The notes below the pieces were generated by a model. The model saw only the letters and a list, made by a program, of their open reading frames with translations. It did no database searches and was not told the DNA's origin. DNA of 64,000 nt, from contig JBALVY010000008.1 of assembly GCA_036960375.1 (NCBI GenBank), positions 1 through 64,000 of the forward strand, written 5' to 3'. The stretch's first letter is position 1, and each line of letters starts with the position of its first letter. Shown here one piece after another: positions 59,486-64,000 of this stretch. This DNA comes from CAWVSB01 sp036960375 (GTDB lineage: Bacteria; Pseudomonadota; Gammaproteobacteria; Pseudomonadales; CAWVSB01). Both the position numbers and the translations under genes were made by a program.

Positions 59486-59515
59486 AAAAAGCCGTTGAAT
59501 TCAGCGGCTTTTTTT
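59486..59515 (+). terminator. Rho-independent terminator after the TonB receptor
   Basis: AAAAAGCCG, ten-base loop, CGGCTTTTTTT: GC-containing stem with A-run before and T-run after, 36 bases past the receptor stop. It separates the receptor from the halogenase gene, which therefore needs its own promoter in the 150 bases before 59656. A textbook pattern. Confidence 0.85.
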
Positions 59516-59655
59516 GCTATCTGAATCATTATTTACGAATAAATGAGAGCTTATTTGGGTTTACTGATAGTATTCTTGTGTGGCCTAAGTCCTGCAGTTC
59601 AACTGAGATCTGTTGTAGCAATAATTTTGTAGTTTAATGGTAGTGCTTGAAACCT

Positions 59656-61221
59656 ATGACTGATTCTGTAAAACATATTGTTATAGTTGGTGGTGGAACG
59701 GCTGGCTGGATAACTGCGGGTGTTTTGGCCGCTCAACACTGTGCCCATCCAGCGTCCAGGATCACCGTGACGCTAATCGAGTCGCCTGATATAAGCCCTA
59801 TTGGTGTGGGTGAAGGCACTTGGCCCTCAATGCGCTCCACTTTGCAACAAATGGGTATCTCTGAGACCGAATTTATTCGTGAATGTGATGCCAGCTTTAA
59901 ACAGGGTTCATGCTTTTCTGGATGGGTTACGGGTAGCGAAAGCGACCGCTATTATCATCCGTTCACACCACCTCAGGGCTATAGTGAGACCAATTTGGCG
60001 GCCTACTGGCAGTTGGTGCGGGACAAAGTGAATTTTGCAGACGCAGTTAGTCCGCAATCTCGTCTTTGTGATAAGGGTTTAGCGCCAAAAAAAATATCTA
60101 CGCCAGAGTATGCCTTTAATGCAAACTATGGTTACCATTTGGATGCGGGTAAGTTTGCCATTTTTTTGCAGAAATATTGTGTAGAAAAGTTGGGCGTAAA
60201 TCATATCCTTGATACCGTTACAGCAGTCAATGCGGATGACAGTGAGTATCTCGTCTCGGTTACTACCTCGACGCAGGGTGATATATCAGGAGATCTTTTT
60301 GTCGATTGCAGTGGTTTTTCTGCCTTGTTAATTGGTCAGCATTACAAAATACCTTTCTGTAGTAAAAAAGACATATTGTTTAATGATACGGCGTTGGCAG
60401 TGCAGATACCCTATGCCAAGGAGGGAGACCCGATTGCTTCGCACACGCTGTCAACCGCTCAAACGGCGGGTTGGATATGGGATATAGGTTTGCCCTCTCG
60501 TCGCGGTGTGGGCTATGTTTACTCATCTGCGCATATTTCAGATGAAGACGCAGAGATAGAGCTGCGCCAATATATCTCAAATTCTTCTATCGGTTTCGAT
60601 GCGGATAAGGTGTCGCTGCGTAAACTCATGATTAATCCAGGGCATCGACAAAAACTGTGGCATAAAAACTGTGTGGCGGTGGGCATGGCCTCTGGATTTA
60701 TCGAACCTCTAGAAGCCTCAGCACTGGTGTTGGTTGAACAATCGGCAAAAATGATTAGTGAGCAACTGCCCGCCACCCGCGAGGTTATGGAGGTGGTCAG
60801 CAAACGCTTTAACGATAAGTTTCTCTATCATTGGGATAGCGTCATCCAGTTTTTAAAATTGCATTATGTCTTGAGTAAACGACAAGACACCGCCTATTGG
60901 CGGGATAACCGACGTACAGACACGATACCTGACTCTTTACAGGATCTTCTGACGCTTTGGCGCTATCAGGCACCCTGGCATCAAGACGCGCCGTTGATTG
61001 ACGAGCTATTCCCTTCAGCAAGTTTCCAGTATGTCCTGTATGGTATGGGGTTTGAGACAGTGAGTGATCCATCTGTCACAAAGTCCGGGCTTGCAGCAAA
61101 ATCAAGGGCTGACACCCTGTTTCAGGAAAATGCCCGTAAAACACAACAATTACTCACGTCGCTTCCAGCTACTCGGGAGTTGATTGATAAAGTCAGACAG
61201 TATGGATTTCAAAAGATATGA
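59656..61221 (+). CDS. Flavin-dependent tryptophan halogenase-like protein (first)
   Basis: 521 residues. FAD-binding GGGTAGW near the N-terminus, catalytic lysine K82 in SFKQGSC, glutamate E350 in FIEPLEAS, all as in PrnA-type halogenases. However, the WxWxIP signature reads WIWDIG at 273-278, with Gly in place of Pro, unlike the second copy. It could halogenate an aromatic substrate with FADH2, chloride or bromide and oxygen, or may have lost or changed this function. An in-frame TTG lies nine bases upstream. Start of a group of four genes. Substrate unknown. Confidence 0.9.
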   Translation: MTDSVKHIVIVGGGTAGWITAGVLAAQHCAHPASRITVTLIESPDISPIGVGEGTWPSMRSTLQQMGISETEFIRECDASFKQGSCFSGWVTGSESDRYYHPFTPPQGYSETNLAAYWQLVRDKVNFADAVSPQSRLCDKGLAPKKISTPEYAFNANYGYHLDAGKFAIFLQKYCVEKLGVNHILDTVTAVNADDSEYLVSVTTSTQGDISGDLFVDCSGFSALLIGQHYKIPFCSKKDILFNDTALAVQIPYAKEGDPIASHTLSTAQTAGWIWDIGLPSRRGVGYVYSSAHISDEDAEIELRQYISNSSIGFDADKVSLRKLMINPGHRQKLWHKNCVAVGMASGFIEPLEASALVLVEQSAKMISEQLPATREVMEVVSKRFNDKFLYHWDSVIQFLKLHYVLSKRQDTAYWRDNRRTDTIPDSLQDLLTLWRYQAPWHQDAPLIDELFPSASFQYVLYGMGFETVSDPSVTKSGLAAKSRADTLFQENARKTQQLLTSLPATRELIDKVRQYGFQKI

Positions 61222-61264
61222 TCCATATGTTCATTACTTATAACCGATAGTTTACGGGGTCTAT

Positions 61265-61987
61265 ATGGCTAAATACGAACTGCTAAATAACATTGATCAC
61301 AAAGATATAAAAATAATCGGTAAGCGTTCATCTGAGTATGGCGACGATGTGATGTACGCGATGACATTTCCTTTTGAGTTCAGGGATATTCAGTCTTGTT
61401 ATCCCATTTTTTTCCAAAAAGATTCAGAAACAGGCCGATTTTACGCTATTGCATTGTTCGGTTTTGAAGCTAAAGAGAATTTGTTTTTAGATGAAAATGG
61501 ATGGGATGCTTCTTATATTCCTTTGATGGTTAAGAGGCAGCCATTTTTAATCGGTTTTCAAGAAACCCAGGGGCAGGCTGAGGCTGAACGCAAGCGTGTC
61601 GTTACTATCGATATGGAGAGCCCCAGAGTCAGTCACTCTGAGGGCGATAATATTTTTTTGGAGCATGGAGGCCGGACCGATTTTCTGGATAAAACGACTG
61701 CAGTCCTGGAAACTGTACACAATGGCCATGAACATAATATCGGTTTTATTGATGCTTTACTTGAATTCGATTTACTTGAATCGTTTACATTGGAAATTAC
61801 TCTAGACGATGGCTCAAATAATCAGTTGTTAGGTTATTACACAATCAACGAAGACAAGGTTCGGGCCTTAAATGGTGATGCTCTGGGTAAACTCAATAGT
61901 GTGGACTACTTACAACCTATCTATATGATCATTGCTTCGCACTCGAGGATGGCCGCCTTGGTGGGCAAGAAGAATGCGCAGCTATAA
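61265..61987 (+). CDS. SapC-family protein
   Basis: 240 residues. The layout (YELLNNIDHKDIKI at the start, EFRDIQSCYPIFFQKDSETGRFYAIALFGFE, and VDYLQPIYMIIASHSRMAALVG at the end) matches the SapC family, first named for an S-layer-associated protein of Campylobacter but common beside TonB receptors and halogenases in marine and plant-associated proteobacteria. No signal peptide and no transmembrane segment. Molecular role unknown. It lies 43 bases after the first halogenase and 35 before the cupin-like gene. Confidence 0.88.
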   Translation: MAKYELLNNIDHKDIKIIGKRSSEYGDDVMYAMTFPFEFRDIQSCYPIFFQKDSETGRFYAIALFGFEAKENLFLDENGWDASYIPLMVKRQPFLIGFQETQGQAEAERKRVVTIDMESPRVSHSEGDNIFLEHGGRTDFLDKTTAVLETVHNGHEHNIGFIDALLEFDLLESFTLEITLDDGSNNQLLGYYTINEDKVRALNGDALGKLNSVDYLQPIYMIIASHSRMAALVGKKNAQL

Positions 61988-62022
61988 AGAGACGGGCGAG
62001 CTAGAATGACGATTGGTCCACT

Positions 62023-63024
62023 ATGTCATATATAGAGGAAATTCAGGGCTGCCGCCCGGATAGCATTGACGAAGCTATTTTAACTTCCGCACGACCCTTG
62101 GTTTTAAGGGGCCTAGTCGCAGACTGGCCGATAGTGAGTGAGGGGAATAAATCGGCGGCTCACGCGCTTGAGTATTTGCAAAGTTTTTACAGTGGCGCGC
62201 CATTAACCGCTTACCTGGGCGGGGAAGAGAATAAGGGCAGGGTGTTTTATAATGAGGACCTGACGGGTTTTAATTTTGATAGAGCTCGTCTGACACTTAC
62301 CGACGTTATAGCGAGATTACTTCACCATCTTGATGACCCGTCTCCACCTACAATCTATGTTGGTTCTACTCTGGTTGATAACTGGCTGCCCGGATTTCGC
62401 GGCGAGAACGATTTGAGCCTAGGGCTGCGCGAGCCATTGGTCAGTGTCTGGATCGGCAATCAGAGTGTCGTCCCTGCGCACTATGATTTTCCTGAAAATA
62501 TAGCGTGCGCGGTGTTAGGGCGTCGCCGTTTCACTGTATTTCCGCCTGATCAATTGGATAATCTATATATAGGCCCCCTGGATTTTACGCCCTCCGGGCA
62601 ACCTATTAGTTTGGTTGATTTCAGAAATCCTGATTTTGAGAAATTTCCTAAATTTAGGCAGGCTCTTGATGCTGCGATAATTATTGATCTTGAGCCTGGC
62701 GACGCATTGTTTCTGCCGGGTATGTGGTGGCATCATGTTGAGGCGCTCGACAGCGTGAATATCTTGGTTAATTATTGGTGGCGCTCCAGCCCTTCTTATA
62801 TGGGAGCCCCATTAGATGTGTTAAAACATGCCCTCTTGGGGCTGCGGAATTTATCGCCTGAGCAACGCAAAGCGTGGCAGCATATATTTGACTATTACGT
62901 ATTTAACCCAGGCGATGAAGCTCTTAGCCATATTCCCGAGCAGACGAGAGGGATTTTATCCGGTGTCGACGATACTGCAGCGAGGAAGCTCCGGGCGCAG
63001 TTGTTGAATAACTTAAATCAGTAG
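62023..63024 (+). CDS. Cupin-like (JmjC/FIH-type) 2OG-Fe(II) dioxygenase
   Basis: 333 residues. A HxD pair at H153 and D155 in PAHYDFPENI, followed by FPPDQLDNLYIG and the distal histidine in PGMWWHHVEAL (237 or 238), which together form the iron site of the cupin_8/FIH group. NILVNYWWR closes the core. Such enzymes hydroxylate protein side chains or small molecules. In similar groups it sits between SapC and halogenase genes. Substrate unknown. No clear ribosome binding site, but spacing suggests cotranscription. Confidence 0.87.
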   Translation: MSYIEEIQGCRPDSIDEAILTSARPLVLRGLVADWPIVSEGNKSAAHALEYLQSFYSGAPLTAYLGGEENKGRVFYNEDLTGFNFDRARLTLTDVIARLLHHLDDPSPPTIYVGSTLVDNWLPGFRGENDLSLGLREPLVSVWIGNQSVVPAHYDFPENIACAVLGRRRFTVFPPDQLDNLYIGPLDFTPSGQPISLVDFRNPDFEKFPKFRQALDAAIIIDLEPGDALFLPGMWWHHVEALDSVNILVNYWWRSSPSYMGAPLDVLKHALLGLRNLSPEQRKAWQHIFDYYVFNPGDEALSHIPEQTRGILSGVDDTAARKLRAQLLNNLNQ

Positions 63025-63078
63025 TGCAGATATCAATGATCTGTACTTAAAGTATTAACAGTTTAATGAGGTGTGGTT

Positions 63079-64000
63079 GTGGAACACAAGAAAGTACATA
63101 AGGTAGTTATAGCCGGTGGCGGAACAGCTGGTTGGATGGCAGCTTCAGGACTGGCGAAATTACTGGGAAAGACGCTGGACATTACGCTGATTGAGTCTGA
63201 TGAAATCCCTACCGTTGGTGTCGGTGAGGCTACCATACCTACGCTGCTGACCTTTCATGAATTGCTCAAAATTAAAGAACAGGATTTTATGGCAGCGGTG
63301 AACGGGACCTTTAAGTTGGGTATTTCTTTTGAGAATTGGCGTGATATAGATGAAGATTATATTCATTCCTTCGGCTTTACCGGCAGAGACTGTTGGGCGG
63401 CCGGCTTTCAGCATTTTTGGCTTAAGGGTAAACAACTGGGCTTGAGTGAAGACTATGGCGAATACTGCTCCGAGTGGGTTGCGGCAAAAGAAAATAAGTT
63501 TGCAGTTATGCCCAATCAAGGACTTAATTATGCTTATCATATTGATGCAGGTTTATATGCCAAATTCTTAAGGGGTATTGCCGAAGAAAATGGCGCCAAG
63601 CGTATCGAAGGAAAAATATCCGAGGTAGGTACGAATGAAATGTCGGGTTTTATCGAACATGTCACTCTGGCTTCCGGCGAAAAAATTGAGGGTGATCTAT
63701 TTATTGACTGTACCGGTTTTAGGGGCTTATTGATCGAGCAGACTCTGCATACAGGCTATGACGACTGGTCGCATTGGCTACCTTGCGATAGCGCTGTTGC
63801 TATGCAAACCGAATCGGTGGGTGAGCCGATTCCTTATACCCGCTCAATCGCCAGAGATGCGGGTTGGCAATGGCGTATTCCTCTACAAAATCGTGTAGGT
63901 AATGGGCTTGTTTTCTGCAGTCGCTATTTGTCTGACGATGAGGCTATTAATTCTCTGCGCAGCAATGTTGAAGGCGAACCGATTAACGAACCGAGAGTCA
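63079..64000 (+). CDS. Flavin-dependent tryptophan halogenase (second, cut by window end)
   Basis: The first 307 codons are present. GAGG precedes the GTG at 63079. FAD motif GGGTAGWM at 13-20, catalytic lysine K79 in TFKLGISFENW exactly where PrnA has its Lys79, and WQWRIP at 263-268 with the full WxWxIP signature. It therefore looks like a competent halogenase, unlike the first copy. Substrate may be tryptophan, but PrnA-type enzymes near TonB receptors often have unknown substrates. The C-terminal part, with the glutamate, lies beyond the window. Confidence 0.93.
   Translation, partial: MEHKKVHKVVIAGGGTAGWMAASGLAKLLGKTLDITLIESDEIPTVGVGEATIPTLLTFHELLKIKEQDFMAAVNGTFKLGISFENWRDIDEDYIHSFGFTGRDCWAAGFQHFWLKGKQLGLSEDYGEYCSEWVAAKENKFAVMPNQGLNYAYHIDAGLYAKFLRGIAEENGAKRIEGKISEVGTNEMSGFIEHVTLASGEKIEGDLFIDCTGFRGLLIEQTLHTGYDDWSHWLPCDSAVAMQTESVGEPIPYTRSIARDAGWQWRIPLQNRVGNGLVFCSRYLSDDEAINSLRSNVEGEPINEPRV

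Noticed and set aside
63160..63540. 126-codon minus-strand frame in the second halogenase
   Set aside because: Antisense to the clear halogenase reading frame with FAD, lysine and WxWxIP motifs; no support as a gene.
1..64000. tRNA, rRNA, CRISPR, insertion sequences, prophage genes
   Set aside because: No cloverleaf-like sequence, no regularly spaced repeats, no transposase, integrase or phage structural gene was recognised by eye. Small RNAs would be missed by this reading.

Overview
The window reads as chromosome of a marine-type gammaproteobacterium, probably near Cellvibrionales or Alteromonadales. The grounds are inferential: a TonB-dependent receptor followed by flavin-dependent halogenases, SapC and a cupin-like protein; an Entner-Doudoroff operon with glucokinase; a large set of lipid-acyl enzymes; and moderate GC content judged by eye. 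No rRNA, tRNA, CRISPR array, insertion sequence or prophage was seen.

Left part (1-17 kb) is mixed accessory and housekeeping sequence. It opens with the end of a 4-hydroxy-2-oxovalerate aldolase gene, then an overlapping pair of AhpD-like genes, a DUF6445-like 2OG-Fe(II) oxygenase, a type I sulfatase and an SDR. A small island at 4.9-7.3 kb carries a Phd/RelE-type toxin-antitoxin pair and a ClsC-like phospholipase D. It lies between a broken C-terminal tetR remnant and an intact tetR with nearly the same C-terminus. The intact tetR is divergent from a fatty acid hydroxylase/sterol desaturase and an unidentified membrane protein, with two perfect dyads between them. Then come carbonic anhydrase, a TrhA/hemolysin III protein, an Lrp regulator, an aminotransferase relic, a second ClsC-like gene (lipoprotein), HdeD, and two overlapping LssY_C-like lipoprotein genes.

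Middle part (17-29 kb) is a glycerolipid region. Two paralogous HAD phosphatase-PlsC acyltransferase fusions flank a monoacylglycerol-lipase-like hydrolase, gpsA and a PlsB-like acyltransferase. A DUF2846-like lipoprotein, a class C beta-lactamase-like hydrolase, another SDR and a PutP-like symporter follow.

From 29 to 42.5 kb nearly everything is on the minus strand: an RND efflux pump with its adaptor, and a cytochrome c oxidase cluster with a SCO protein. The oxidase has a subunit II carrying two extra cytochrome c domains and two subunit III-like proteins. A small membrane protein and a penicillin acylase-type Ntn-hydrolase follow.

Right part (42.7-64 kb) looks like one glucan-to-glucose catabolic system. 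An operon zwf-pgl-edd-glk-lacI is preceded by a perfect LacI-type operator overlapping a promoter. Facing it are two signal-less GH3 beta-glucosidases and an exported clan GH-A glycosidase. Divergent from those are a GPH-type sugar transporter, a large TonB receptor, a terminator, and then halogenase, SapC, JmjC/cupin-like protein and a second halogenase cut off by the window end. The inferred flow is: glycan cut at the surface, oligosaccharide through the receptor and symporter, cytoplasmic hydrolysis to glucose, phosphorylation and oxidation by the Entner-Doudoroff enzymes. The role of the halogenase-SapC-cupin group is unknown and is the most interesting item here.
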